Source: Synaphobranchus kaupii (taxonomy: Eukaryota; Chordata; Actinopteri; Anguilliformes; Synaphobranchidae). Taken from it: DNA of 64,000 nt. The stretch lies in the NCBI GenBank assembly GCA_029718625.1, contig CM056376.1:26956813-27020812 (forward strand), written 5' to 3'. The position numbers and the translations under genes were made by a program. The notes under the pieces are model-generated. The model was not told the DNA's origin, made no database searches, and saw only the letters and a list, made by a program, of their open reading frames with translations. Positions 1-13,300 of this stretch are shown here, piece by piece. Numbering within the stretch: the first letter of the stretch is position 1; every line of letters begins with the position of its first letter.

Positions 1-2090
1 CCCCACAAAATTAACTGGCAAGACTGCATATTTCCCAACTGTAAAGCATAACTGACTGCATTTCATTAGAAAAGACCATTTAAAAACTTGGACTAATACA
101 TAATGGGTTTTAAATGTAAAAAGCAATTTAGGTTTTGGCTCTGCTCAGCTATTCTTCAAAGGCAGCGTTGAAATTCCCCACCCCCCCAACCAAAAAAAAA
201 AACAATGCCTTTTAAGGAACTTGTTGAATTATATTGGCATCCCTCCTTTTTATGTTATTTAGCATTTATTATTATTATTATTGTTACTCCTCTTCCATGA
301 TTTTAGCTGCTTGAGCATGCCTCAGACTGAAAATAACAACCTCCTCATTCCCTTCCAGAACACTCTTTGTTCCTCCTGGCAAAACGGGTTTTAAATTAAA
401 AGTTTAAGTGAAGTATAATTACATATCAGAGGATATTATGAAATCCAATATTACGGCGCATGTAATTTTATTTGCTTGTAATCTTTCTCACCCAGACTAG
501 CAGGCGTTTTGAGAAAGGGCACACTCGAGGCTTTAAAACGTTTGGCGGCGCATTTCTAAATGGAAGCGGCTGAGGCTGCGTAGCTCTCTTGTTCTTTTGT
601 CTTTGATTTCCAGCGCGAAGGCTTGATAGTCAGGGAGGCACTGGGGATTTGTCAGCTTGTGATCTCAGAAGCTCTTTGACAAATGAGTGAATTTGGCAGA
701 GAGAGAGAGAGAGAGTGGAAGAGTGGAGGTATGGGTCTCCTGCACGTGTAGAATTTAGATGAGGGGTGGTGGAAGGCAGGAACGGACCGCACGCAACTGG
801 CCCCCTGCGTTTGTGAATCTCAGCAACAACAAAAAAACACACACACACTATTGAGACCTGTGCTCCTTTGCAAATCTGCATGCACCCCAATAACATTTGG
901 CATGACTGTGGCCATTATAGATGCCTCTGTTGTAACAACAACAACAACAACAACAAAAAACCCAGTAAAACTGACCACGCTTATGAATCAACGTCACCCA
1001 CCAAACTCAAAAAGGCGTTTTAAGATGTGAGCATTGTGTTGAGTGTGGCCTAATGGATATCAAGCGATTCGTCGCATGTTGTTTATCTTCCACAAAACAC
1101 TGAGCAGAGAGCACGAGAGACACAGGACCGGCTTGATTGAAATAAATGCACATCCCACTGGCGGAACACTCTAGATGCAATCACTGCTCAGTCAGTCTTT
1201 ATTAGTGTTGTGTCAACTGCTTCGACGACCACACAATTGCTCAGTACAGGCACGGTGGATCCAAGTTATAGTGAAAATATAAAGCCAAACTACGGGACAC
1301 ACACCATGCTGAGGCCTAATCCTGTACAAGTAAAGCAAGGCACACCTTTTAGTCATACAAAAAAATGTCCAAGAACCAGATTTTTACAAAAATGTAAAAT
1401 AACAGAAATACTATAACTCCTCTATAATTTTTTTTTTTTTACCTTTTCAGCTGCATTACTGGGCGACAGCTGATGAATAGCTGTAAAATACTTCCTTTGC
1501 ATAATAATTTTACTTACTTTTCGAATTAATAAAAATCCACCTTTCAATAGACTGTTTTAATTCCAACGAGGGAGACCGGAGGAGTAACGTTCTTGTAAAC
1601 TACAAAGGGACAAGCGCTCCCCCTTGTGGCAACCCTGTAAAAGTGCAGGTCTAAAGTACCTCCAGCTGCTTCTGTGCTCCTACTGATAACTTAACCTTGT
1701 GATAACACACTAATGCATGATGAATGTTGTGCTAATTAGACACAGCTTTTCACAGTTAGCTAAGAGGACATCCAGCAGCAATTAGCCCAAGTCAGGGAGA
1801 TAATTTGGGAGAGCAGAAAGGACCCTTATCAGACTTTCACGGGGGTCCCATTTGACAATATAAGTGGTTTTTTTATATATCTAATTTATTTATTTAATTA
1901 CTTGTTTGATGTTTTTTTTTTAGGTAGCTGCAAATAATCCATTATTCAGTTAGAGGATACTGATTGGCAGTGGAAAATTAAATAAAATAATGAGGGAATT
2001 ATCTCAAAATCGTGTCCCCGTGTGAGGGGATATGGTAATCGTACAGGACAATTTCATGGTTTCATAGAAAGGGCAACAAAATAAGAGCAA

Positions 2091-2268
2091 TGGTTTAGCA
2101 TCGTGGTTAAGGAACTGAACCAGGCTGAATGGTGAGTTTGAGCCCCACCTGGGCTATTGTTCCACGGTAACCAAAGTAACGTACCTGAAATGCACCAGCA
2201 TACATTCGGCTGTGGAAAGAGATAATGTGTGGGAAAAAAAAGAATAATAATAATAATAAATCACAGAC
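2091..2268 (+). repeat. tRNA-derived SINE
   Basis: An A-box-like TAGCATCGTGG follows the head, and a B-box-like GTTTGAGCCC lies about 40 bases further on. A non-tRNA body follows, ending in an A-rich and (AAT)n tail. This is the layout of a Pol III-transcribed retroposon. The box spacing and the tail are visible in the sequence; the family name is not assigned. Confidence 0.6.
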
Positions 2269-2789
2269 TAAGCATCTCTTGAATTAAGGCGATGCTAAGG
2301 AAATGTATAAAATATAAACAATAGAAGTGAGAATAATCAGCATGGGAGAGAAATGTTTGTGTAGGATGATGGGGAGGGGGATTAGACTCCACCGTCATGT
2401 CTAATATAAACACTCTTCAATGACGTTGTAGCCTCCCAGGGCTCTGTTTTCTCTCTCTCAATGCATTTCTTTGCAGACAGATGGCTAACAATGAGCAATG
2501 AACGCATTAGCCAGGAGAGGCCACTGCACTCATCAACCTCCACTTTATCCATTAATAATGCACTGCCAGGGAAACGGGGGAATTGCACAGATTAGCCCTG
2601 CATTAAGGAATCATTTGCAATTTCTATTACAGCAACGCTTTGGTGTTTCTTAAATCGGGAGGATTAGTGCGGGTTGTAATTGAAGTTTGTAAAAATCCTG
2701 TGGAAGTTCTGAAGAATGCCCCCCCCCCCACCCCACCCCAACGTTTCCACACTCTCACTACAGGAAACTGAGTTCTGAATGAATACACG

Positions 2790-2905
2790 CATTACATTAC
2801 ATTCAGCTAGACTGACATACAATGTAGGATATAAATGCATTCACCTGATTTATATGAGTAACTATGCCAGACCAGGCTAACAACATTCCCAGACCAGAAA
2901 CACAA
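2790..2905. repeat. Dispersed repeat, copy shared with 55105-55245
   Basis: The stretch opens with ATTACATTACATTCAGC and contains CCAGACCAGGCTAACAAC. A diverged copy with the same order of motifs lies near 55105-55245, where the matching part reads CCAGACCTGGTCAACAAC. It is probably part of the common fish repeat that carries a 'catttagcagacgctcttatcc'-type segment. Its type (SINE tail or DNA element) is not resolved. Confidence 0.45.
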
Positions 2906-5900
2906 ATACATTATGAGATTTCTAGAACACTAAATTTCAATGTTTACATATTACCATGGGACTACTTACCCCTTGTGTATATATTTATTGTGTTGTTTTT
3001 TTCCTAATACCCAGCCTAGGTAAAGTGTTATCATGATCTTTATGCTGTACTCCTTTTGAGCACAGTTGCATTGATTTTTCACTATAGTCCAGTCAACAAG
3101 GTGATGGTTATAAAAATTAGTCAATGATCATGTCGAATCAATATTATCCACAAAGAAATCCGCTGTGTTTAACTTTGTTATCCGTCTGTCTAGAGGGTTG
3201 GTTTATTGGCCGAGCACAGTATAACTCTTGAGGAATTATGCGATGTGAATCAATATATTTACTATCAAATTCAGCTCAGTTAATCTAGGAAACCACATGG
3301 CGCTATGAATAAACTGAATGAATATTGCTTATTTGAGAGATATAATGGAAAAGGTCAATGTGCCAGTTAGCTTTGCAATCAGTAAAATGGAAGGGAATGG
3401 GAGTAGCATGACCCTGACCGTAAAACACTAATCTAACAATTGCTTATGCACAGTGTGGGTGTCATTTTTTTAAATCTACCAGGCCTGTGCCCTTCTGTGC
3501 CCTAGAATTATAATTAAATACTACCAATTTCATTACTAGGGTGCATAAGAAACCTATGACAATTACCCCAAATGCTACGAGGTGCACGCCGCACGCTGAC
3601 TGACGGATAGTGAATATGGAGTTATGCTAAACTGTCACCTGCATGCTGCTCCCGGAGTCCCGCTCAACTTGAATTAGAATTTAAGAGTTCTTCTTTCCCC
3701 GTAAGCCTTTTACTTATGAGCAAAGCTCTCCGGGCCTATTCTGAATCACTCTGTTTGTCTACTGTGAACAGTTGACGGATGCGTGCATGGTTCCACGGAG
3801 CATCCCTTATTCCTAGTTGACAGGGAGGGGGAGAAACATTGAATCAATTAAATGACGTATCTCAATCTGCGGTAATCCTAAAAGGATTTCCCTCTCGTAC
3901 GCTAGAACATGGCGCACAGTGAAAATGTGGTGTCAGTGGAATACATTGTAAACTTGTCAGACTTTTGTCTCCCCCCCCCCCCCCCGCCCCCATGTGACCC
4001 AGCGCTTAACTGTGTAATTCCAGCAGGGAAGATTAGAGAGGGAGAGAGAGAGACGCAATCTCAAATCAGGGTTGACGTGAGCTGCCTGCCATCCTGGATT
4101 CTCTCCATACATATGTGAAAGCAGAATGACCTAACCAAAGCGTAAGATCGCTGTCCAAGCAACAAATTCAGTAGCAGCGCCCTGTGCACGACGCGTTCGT
4201 TCCCAGCAGCATTTTTAATGTTGAGCCTCAGATGCTACATCTCTTCTTCCGCTGTGGTCACAATAAAAATGGGACCATTTTGAAAAATGGAGATGGAACA
4301 GAGAAGAGTGCAGCTGGTAGCAAGAGCTATTCCACAGAGCCAGATAACCCCCCCCCCCCCCTCCTCCTCCTCCTCCTCCATTTCCTGGCTGCTCTGTGTC
4401 ACTCAGCTCCGTCCAAAGTGATGACATCCAAGCCCTTGCAGCGGATAGGCAAGCAAGTACAAACAGACAGGCAATGAGATTAAACAGTCTGTCACTCTCT
4501 TATCTGGGCCAGACACGGGAGTGACTTCCAGGCCCCCGAGGGACCATCCGTCCGATCTGAAAGCCAATGCGGTGAGCCGACTCCTGGCCGAGCTGACGCA
4601 AATCACGGCTGTCAGCGGCGGGGCAGGTTCCCTTGGCGACAGCCGTGACTTCTGTGTCTCTCCTCCACCTGACCTGTCAGCGTGACGGGACAAGCCTCTG
4701 CTCTCCAGAGGAAAGTAATCCGCCCTTTGATTCCAGCACACCCTGGGAAATGCAGATCCAAGGTTTTGTTTATTTAATGGGTTTTTTTTCTCCCCCTTCA
4801 TTTTCTCTTCTTTTCTTCATGAATCCTTTATGAGCCCTAATAACAGAATTATGGGATGTTTTTTTTGTGGAATGTGGTGATGTTCCCTTATAGTCTTTCG
4901 GGAGACATAAGGAAAGCACAGATATCAAAAAATGTGTGCAAGATTGTGGTAATTATTTTGAATATTTCCTTATAGGCAATAATTGTTTGTCTGCCTTTTA
5001 GACTGTGTCAAACTAGTCTCAGATAAGGAAAAGAAATGACATTCGGTTGTAATTTGTAAATTTGCCTGGGGTCTTTGAGTGTCCAGCTAACATAGACTTG
5101 TTTTATTTATTTACTTGTTTATTACCCAAATGCAAAGGCTGTTGAAAACAACATGGCATGCGGTACAATAATAATTTAATTAGAGCTCAAAGTATCACCT
5201 CCTGGGTTGTGTATTGATTGTCTGGGTTTCTATAATTGCAAAGCACACAGTGGTTGTTCCCTTTGATCTGAATAAAGCAAATAAATTAATTCCAGTGACA
5301 TGGATGCTGTGTTAAATGCTTAATTTAAGTTTTAAGCAAATACAGTATAAGCTTTTAAAACAAATTTCTAAGAAACTTTCGACATTCAATTACCCCTATA
5401 GATATCAATGTTTGTCTGTAGGCTACTATTGGGAGGATAAAAGAAGTTCACAAGACTATATAGCATTTAATGAAACTAATTTGAATTTGTGTTTCAAAAC
5501 AAATGTTCATTGTGCAGTGGCAGTTGGAGAGTTGCTGTGAGTAAGAAACTCCTATCTGGCGACTTCATTCTTTGTTGAAAAATGTTTAAATGCAGCTAAA
5601 CAATCTTCCTTATCTCAACAGTCCACAATCAAACTTGGCTGCGGAAAACCATTATTTAAATAGATGCCAAATGTTTTTTTGTGCACACTTTGTCAAGGTT
5701 TGCTGTTCTGCAGATAGAGATAGACCCACCTCTACCGTAGCCAAGTACAGAAAAAATGCGTCACTATAAATCTGCTCTTCATTTAAAAAAAACAAACAAA
5801 AAAAAACATTGTAGATGTCAATTTAGTGCCACTTTAGGAATTCCGTGAGGCTCCTCTTTGAATATACCGTGCTGCACTTGATATTTCATGATGCGTCCCT

Positions 5901-6209
5901 GACCCTTCTTCACGTGGTAGTTTCCCCTCGCTCGCACAACATGGCTTCTCCTTATATACCTCATTCCCACAGACTACATTCTCCGCCCCTCCATAATCAG
6001 CTGATGTCTGTAAATACCTTTGGTTGCCAGGAAGTGCGCGAATATGTGTCCAAACAGGAAAGCGAATGGACTTTAAATGATTCCGCTGAGTTTAGAGCCT
6101 TAATGGACGCCTGTTTCTTGCTGGCTAGGTTCGCGTGTACTACGCTCGTCGGGATAGGGTTTTGTTCGATTATTTGTCGTTTCTTTTTGATTGTTAGTTT
6201 TAGCCATTG

Positions 6210-7345
6210 GCGAAGCTGGCTAACTAACGTTAGCTAAGCTAGCACTAGCTATAGCGACAAAGCGGCCTGGAACTGAAGCCAAACAAAAATACAGGGGATA
6301 TTTTTAATATCGTGTCCGAATTGAAAGGCCAGGGAAGTGAACGTTACAACTTTATTTTGATAATTTAGCTTTTCCTGAGTATAATTAACGGTTTAGAGAA
6401 ACTAACTGGCTAATTGGCTCACTAGCTAACTTACCTACTTTATCTGAAGAGCAGAAATGCTGTGGAATTATTAGCTAACATTAGCTAGCTAACCTTCTGA
6501 ACGAAAACTGAAACTGTTTTCCACCCGACGATAAACTATGTCGATACGTTAGTGTGTAAAGTTAGCTAGCTAACCCGAGTTTTGCTCACGCACCATAGCT
6601 AATGCTTTACGAAACTAGCTATGCAACAACAAGCTAAGTTAGCAAACTTACTTTAGATAGCAAGCCAACTTAGAAGTTAGCCATCGAGCTAGCCAGCTAA
6701 GTTAACGTCTGTGAACTCTTGTTTCCAAAAAAACTGAGCTAGCTAACGTTGACTTAAATTTATAGACACGTGTGTGAAGCTATTGTTTTAGTTAGGAAGC
6801 CACTGTTTGTCAGTAAGTTAGTGTAGCCTACAGTCGAGGTCTGTTTGCTTAACGTAACACTAGTTAACGTTGGCACTCTAGCAAAAGACTTGGAAATGGA
6901 GAATGGAGGAAGAAGGCAGCCGTGGGGAAAGCTAGTGAAAGTCAACACTGGTTCACAATCACAAATTTTGCTTGTCAACAGAGAATGCACAGTTGGGAGA
7001 AGGAAAGGTACGTCCATCCATGCTAACTGATCAGCTAAACCACTGCTGGCTAGCTACTTAAAATGTATTTACTTCTTTGCCAGCTTAACGCTAGTTTAGT
7101 GTAACGTTAGCTAGCTAATACCTTTAATCTCCCTTATTCCAGCACTAACGTCAGCTAATCGTTAGCTAGCTTCCTTGTTTAGGCTGGGTAACTCCCTACA
7201 GGTGGATACATAACTTACATGGACAAAACTATTATGCTACCAAGCGAGCCAAGTTGAAATGATAAAATACAAATGTCAGTTACCGGCAGGCAGCCTACTA
7301 GTAGATATGGCCAAGCTGACTTTAATATGTTAAGTTAACGTGATA
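6210..7345. promoter_or_regulatory. CHFR promoter and 5' UTR region rich in GTTAGCTAGCTAAC motifs
   Basis: The motifs GTTAGC, GCTAGC, GCTAAC and AACGTTAGC recur many times on both sides of the first coding exon, thinning out beyond about 5850 and 7350. The start codon at 6896 lies inside the cluster, so the transcription start must be within or just upstream of it. No convincing TATA box is placed near the ATG; TTATATA near 5952 is the nearest upstream candidate and is far away. Promoter function is inferred from position only. Confidence 0.4.
6896..7007 (+). CDS. chfr: CHFR coding exon 1
   Basis: Encodes residues 1-37 plus one base of codon 38. It carries the PWGKLVKV opening and the first FHA strand, ending in CTVGRRK. 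The donor AAAG|GTACGT is strong. The 5' UTR runs upstream without an obvious boundary, and a frame continuing upstream to 6845 is probably untranslated because the later ATG fits the family. Confidence 0.93.
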
Positions 7346-10300
7346 GCTAACTTAGTTAACGAAAGCAATGATGGGATGTAACTTGACGTACGTGTGTGTG
7401 TGCGCGCACTGAAGATATGCGTCTTAACGTTGTATGACGAAATGAAGTGAGCTTGCTACAGTGCCACTTAACGTACTTTCTTGACTTGCATCCGTCTTGT
7501 TTATTTTTGTTAAATGAGCCACTTTACGGTAGTTGCAATTTACAGTAATAGCCAATACTCTGCATGGACACTCAGAATGAATTAACATTATTACATGAGT
7601 GATTCCCATCTTCAGATATACTGAGTGGTGGAATTAAGTAGATGAGGTCTAAATAAACTAGCAATTTGTAAATAATCGAGATGGTAATTTTAACCGATAT
7701 TTTAAAATATAACGCATAGAACCTTAGCTAATTGGTTGTAGCAATGCATAGTCTACTTGTTTTGATAATGACCATACGCTTCTGTTTACTAAAGTCGCGA
7801 CAGACGTAATCATCTGAGCAACTTTTAAGTTCTATACCGCCGTCTCTTCCCAAGCACCACAATGGCTTCTTTAGTTCTGTAAACTTGGACACCCCCTGGT
7901 AATAACAAAGAGGTCTATGGTGAACATGTGTGCAGAATATTAAGTAGGTTTTTTGTAGGTTTTGTGTCGCTCAAGGACGAGGAGAAAGGTTCTGTCTCCG
8001 AGGGTCTGGTTCCATCCACCCTATTATGTGGAGATCCTAAGTCTGCTTTTCATGCAGAACCATGTCTGGGTTAGTCGGCGCTTCATAGATGCTCAGATTT
8101 TTAAACACCAAATCACCTAGTTGTTCTTCGTGGGATTTTTAACATATAGGGCCTGGTGAATTCTTCAAGCATCTCAATCAGTACTGTTTATATACTGACC
8201 TTTTTCATTTTCTTGTTTCCTTGTGCATATTCCTTACCAATATGCCCAGCATGATGTAACTTATGTGCTGAACTCACAAAAGCAAGTTTTAAGCTGTCTG
8301 CTCTGGCCTTTTTGAAGAACAGATTAACATAGTATTTGACATGTGAAAAGGAGAATATATTAGCATATGTTGCAGCTCTTGATTCGACCTGAAAAGTTTT
8401 GTTCCATGTGATTTTAGTTTGTTTTTTAAATCATGCCACCTGTAAACAGCTGAACCGGGTCCAAAAAAAAACAACCTTCCTCATTAGAAAAAAAAGAATA
8501 CAATTTGATGCCCGCTTTGTTTTCCTAATTTGTGTATTTATTAATTGTTTCGATTCCCAGGTTGTGATCTCTCCTTTCCTGCTAACAAGCTGGTCTCAGG
8601 TGATCACTGCAAGATAGTGCAGGGTCAGAATTCCGGGGAGGTGTGGATAGAGGATATGAGGTAAGTCTCAAACAATTTAAAATATAACAGCTTTTTATGT
8701 AGTGCACGCACACATGTATGTATATGATTAATTTCATTTTAAAACAATGTTGAGGTCTATCGATTACAATTCAAGTCAGTTCAGGAATTGGATTTCCAGT
8801 TAATTTCCCTGAATCGACTGAAATTTGAATGGAATTTATCCCAACCCTGCTGACATACGGCTTAGTTTTCCGACAAATGGGTTGGTCGTGACCCGAAAAT
8901 ATGAAAGTTTGGAGCATTCAAAACTGAAAGTTAAGTTGCAGTTTAGTTATGGCCTACTGTGTGGACATGTTGGTACGTCGCGTGGTTTTTCAGTTTAAAA
9001 AGCAGCCGTTTCCAGTGCGTTTCCCCAGGCTCTGCGCATGTTGGGGGACAGCCTTAGGGTGCATAAGCATGCCGGATGACTGAAAACGAAGATTAGCTTC
9101 ATACGGAGTCATTATGACCTGCGACCAGCTGGCTGCAACAGCGCTCTATTATGCAAGAGAGAATGGGAGGAAGCCTTTTAAAAGAGGGTGGGGGCGGGGG
9201 GGGGGGGGGGGGCGGCAATGCACTGCTGTGCGTTTTTACACGGCTAAAAACACCACTCGAAATCTTAGCACCATGTAGCTTTGAGTAAGTGTTGCTGGAT
9301 TTTCGCGGAGGAGGTATCTTGCAACATTTGTTCCTGAGGAAAACTTGCTGCATCGGACGTCTGAACAGCAGTAGGGCAGTAGCTCCCGATCAGCGCGTCG
9401 GCTACTTAGTGATGCAACACAAGATGTTGGAAAAGGCGCCATGACCGGCAAATTTAGAAGAAACAAAGACTGTGCTTTATTTGCTTTCAGATTATTCTAG
9501 TCTCGACTGAAAGTAGTTTTGAGCTTCTTTTTTTTCCCCCCCAGACACCCCCTGGAATTCTGGAATGTCCATCCCAAGTCCCTTCAGTTTGAGCAGAATG
9601 CAAAAATCATAACATTTCTCATGAAATTATTACTCGTTTGGGGCAGAATTGTAACATTGAAAATTATAATGTTCTGCTTCTTTAGAGCAGTATCGTAAAT
9701 CCGTGTGCTGTGCATTATGTAATGTGAATGGATTACGTGTGCGTCCAGAAGATATGATGGTTAATTATCTTAGTTTTTTCTTCTGAAACCAATAATTCCC
9801 CATGTTTATTATGTGTTCTTATCAATCAAATGAATAACAAAAGGTTAGGGTCATTGGAAGGATTCTGTCGTGCAATTAATTGGGTTGAACAAATTCAGAT
9901 GACTAACGATCGAAACTGGAGCACTAATGAGGTATTCTGGTGATATTTCCATAGCGCATCTTTTTGGATGGAGCCGTGGACAAATACGCACACAGATTTT
10001 AGTTGCTGGCTTTGTACACAGATAGTGGCAGAATTCCAGGTTTGCCGTCGGCATCACTTGGAAAGGTTTGCCGTGCATTTAATCTGGGAACGCTCTAGGC
10101 CTGCAGTGAAAGACGCATGGACGTGTGCCAGCGAACATAATTGTAACTGTAAACCGACCGGCTTCCTGATAATGAAGATGCCATCACCGCAGGGTAATCA
10201 AAGAGGGCCAGTGTTTTACAAACCGCTGAGTCGGCGAGACGCAGGGCCCCCGAGCGCGCTCTCTCTCTCTCCGATCCTCAGAGCTGTGTCTCGGGAGCGC

Positions 10301-13300
10301 GATGACGGCTCCATGTCTGCGGCTACATTAACTGCCTCGGAAAGGAAGGCGGAGAGCAGTTGCTCTTTCCTTTGTGAAATGTAATTTAATATTCACAGCT
10401 AATAACCTCCAGGAATACAATTCAAATTGCATTTCGAACAATGAAGCGGGGGGGGGGGCAACAAAAATAAAAAACTTGACACCAAGGAGACACCCGTGGA
10501 TCGTGCTGTTGTTCTATAATTGAGCAGATGAGGAGGAGTGAAGGCCCTGTTTAATCTTGCCAGGTAATTGCTGTTGTATATCGTTAATGGTACATTAACT
10601 GGGGATAATAACTGTAAAGATCTTTATCAGCAGTTATAAAACTGCCCTTCTCTATGATTTCTTTCAAAGCCGCGATTGGCTTCTCTGTTGGAATGAGACT
10701 GTTTGACTTTTGTTTAAAGACGCACTTTGTTGTTAAGGCTTTACGTTGCTGGCATTTAGCAGACACTCTAATCCAGAGCTACTTGCACAACTTGTCTAAT
10801 TTTTTTTTTTTTTAAATGTGTTTTTACATAGTGTTCATTTATACATATATACAGGATATGTACTGATAAGCAATTTGCATTAATGACCTTGCTCACAGGT
10901 ACAACGGCAGTGTTCTAGTTGGGAATCGAACCTGTAAGTCCAATTCCCTAACTATATTACACTGCTGCCCCTAGGTCTAATGGTAGTCAAAATGGAACGT
11001 GGAGTGAGATGCCAGAATGAAACGATGGTTTTTCTTCCCCCTCCTCAGCACCAATGGCACGGTGATCAACATGTCAAAACTGGTTAAGAAGCAGATTCAC
11101 CCCCTGCGGAGCGGTGACGTCATCTACTTCGTTTACAGGAAGAACGAGCCCGAGCAAAGTGAGTTCAGTTGCTTCTCCCCCCTCGCCGTCGTCCGTTTTC
11201 CACTCCAATGCCCAGGGGTTTATACTACGAAGCAGGATTACAGAGTTAGCTGGGTTACTGCACTGAGTAAAACCCCCCAACCCTCCCAAATCTGGAACAT
11301 GGACTGAAGTAAAAAGAGCTGTTCCGGGTTTTACTCAGTGCAGTTATCCAGCTAACTCCGTAATCCTGCTTTGTAGCATACCCCCTTGGTGGTTCATTTG
11401 GGTTGTGAATAATTCAGGAGAAAATGGCGGATTTTGACAGTCCTGAATCGGCACTCGCCGGTGTGCATACGCACACGGTCTGAGCGTGCCGCTGGTCAGA
11501 CGCGCTTTAATGTTGATTTAAATGATTCGAACCAGCATTGCAAACGGCCGACTGCGCCAAAAATGCACCACATTATCATTTGTGAATTTGCCTTAAGTTG
11601 TATTTAAAGCCACTTGTACTATTGATTACAGGCCAAATTTGGTACAGTAACTCAGACCATAGTCATACATAATGTATGAGCAGTGAAAGAGAGTATATTT
11701 CAAATCGTTTATCTTGCAGTAAATTAATCTACCCTCCAAACAAGCTTGGGGTTTGCACCCCGTGAGATTTGTCAAGATTGGCATTCGAGTCCCTGGTGCA
11801 GTGCGTTATCTTGATAACTGCTTTTAAGCTCTTTAAACAAATTGTTCTCTAATGCCAGGATGATCTGCCTCGGGCAAACTCCACACGGAATGAATTTGTT
11901 CAACTAGTGCACTATAAATGCTAATTAATAACTTTCATTTTGTATTTGCAGTGAAAGCAACGCTCACTGAATAAGACAATATCTTTCTATTCTTTTACAG
12001 ACATCGCATATGTTTATCAGTCTATTCCTCCAGCGCCGGCAAGTTTACAAGCCACCCCTGGTAAGTGAGCCAGACACATTTTGCCGTACGGTAGAACCTC
12101 ATAACCGCCAGGGTTACCAACTGTCCGGGCAATTAAACAGGATCTTTTAAACTGGGTTTACAATACACAACGAATTACATCATTCGTACTCCTGCCTTTT
12201 AAAATGGGGCCTGTGAAATTAATAGTAGTTTATTTAATAAGTCACGTCGTATTTACCTTTTGTACAAACCGTTTGAATTCTGCTTTAAACATTTCCTGTT
12301 TGGAAAACTTGACTCCAACTGTTTAGGAGTGAAATAATCAGGGCTGGTACCTGTTAATGTTTTACCACTGATTATACCCTTGCTGCTGTGAATTTACCCA
12401 TGATCCTCTGAGCATATTCTAACTTAAGGAGAACAGACGGCTGTCGTATTAATTCACCCAGTCCCTGATTTCCTAAGTGAGTCTACTGTATGCAGAATAT
12501 GTTGACGTTCTGTCAGCATCTACTTGACAATGGCACATACAGTAGGGAAAAAAAACAACAACAAAAAAAAGCCACATAAAGGCCTTTCTCTGTAATTGCT
12601 GCCAGACTCTAAAGCTGTAAACAGTCATTTAATCCCCTCCGTGTTTTGAAATCTCGTCCTTTTTTTCCTGTTGGTTTTAATAATTTATTTTACCCTTCGT
12701 TAACCGTCTAGTGAACGCATGGAGAACAAATCCCATTTGTGCAATAAAGACCATGTCAAGAGGTGTACCTGATTTAAAATAAATGAAATGCAGTAAAGCT
12801 ATAGGAATTAAAGTAATATAAATTGTGCTTTTTGAAAAGCTGAAGTTAGAAATGCGAATGGCACACGTTTGGCAGCAGGAGGCGCTGACATGCAGGAGAA
12901 CGCCGAGGGCGAGCCGGACCCTCCCGACACTGTGCCCCCCGCCCCCACGCGGGCCCACCCCCCGACGGAGCCCGTCCAGGAGGAGCCGCAGCCTTCTACC
13001 TCCACCTCCCACCTGTACGCCGTCTCCGCCCCCGCGGTCTCCGCTTCAGGTAGGAGCGCGCCCAGCTGTGCTTCTGCCCCTGCGTACAAGGGACACTTAA
13101 CCCTCTTAGGCCTCAGATCACAAATATGTGCTTAGAATGTTCTAAATTCAACATTCTAATGCTGTTGTAACAAACGCAGTGGAGTTCTAGAACACAGTTC
13201 ACTTTTATTTAATATTATTTCAGTTTTAGTGTATGTTTTTTTGATTGCATGTAATGAAGGAATAGGATAGTTTGGGTATTTAAAGATGTTTTTCATGACC

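Larger units (their letters stand above)
1..5850. other. Intergenic sequence upstream of CHFR
   Basis: No coding exon is recognisable on either strand. The stretch is AT-rich, with simple repeats (AAC near 940, AAT near 2250, GA near 700) and poly-C or poly-G runs near 2720, 3971 and 4350. One tRNA-type SINE and one fragment of another dispersed repeat are listed separately. The parts at about 1690-1860 and 4200-4760 are of higher complexity and could be conserved non-coding elements. That is a guess from composition only, and alignment with other fish genomes would be needed to decide. Confidence 0.6.

Noticed and set aside
5845..6237. A 130-codon frame upstream of CHFR
   Set aside because: It runs into the GTTAGC motif cluster, has no recognisable domain and no link to CHFR exon 1 in frame; most likely chance in promoter or 5' UTR sequence.
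9968..10384. A 138-codon open frame inside CHFR intron 2
   Set aside because: No recognisable domain, no coding-like conservation that I can see, and it lies within an intron of a well-resolved gene.
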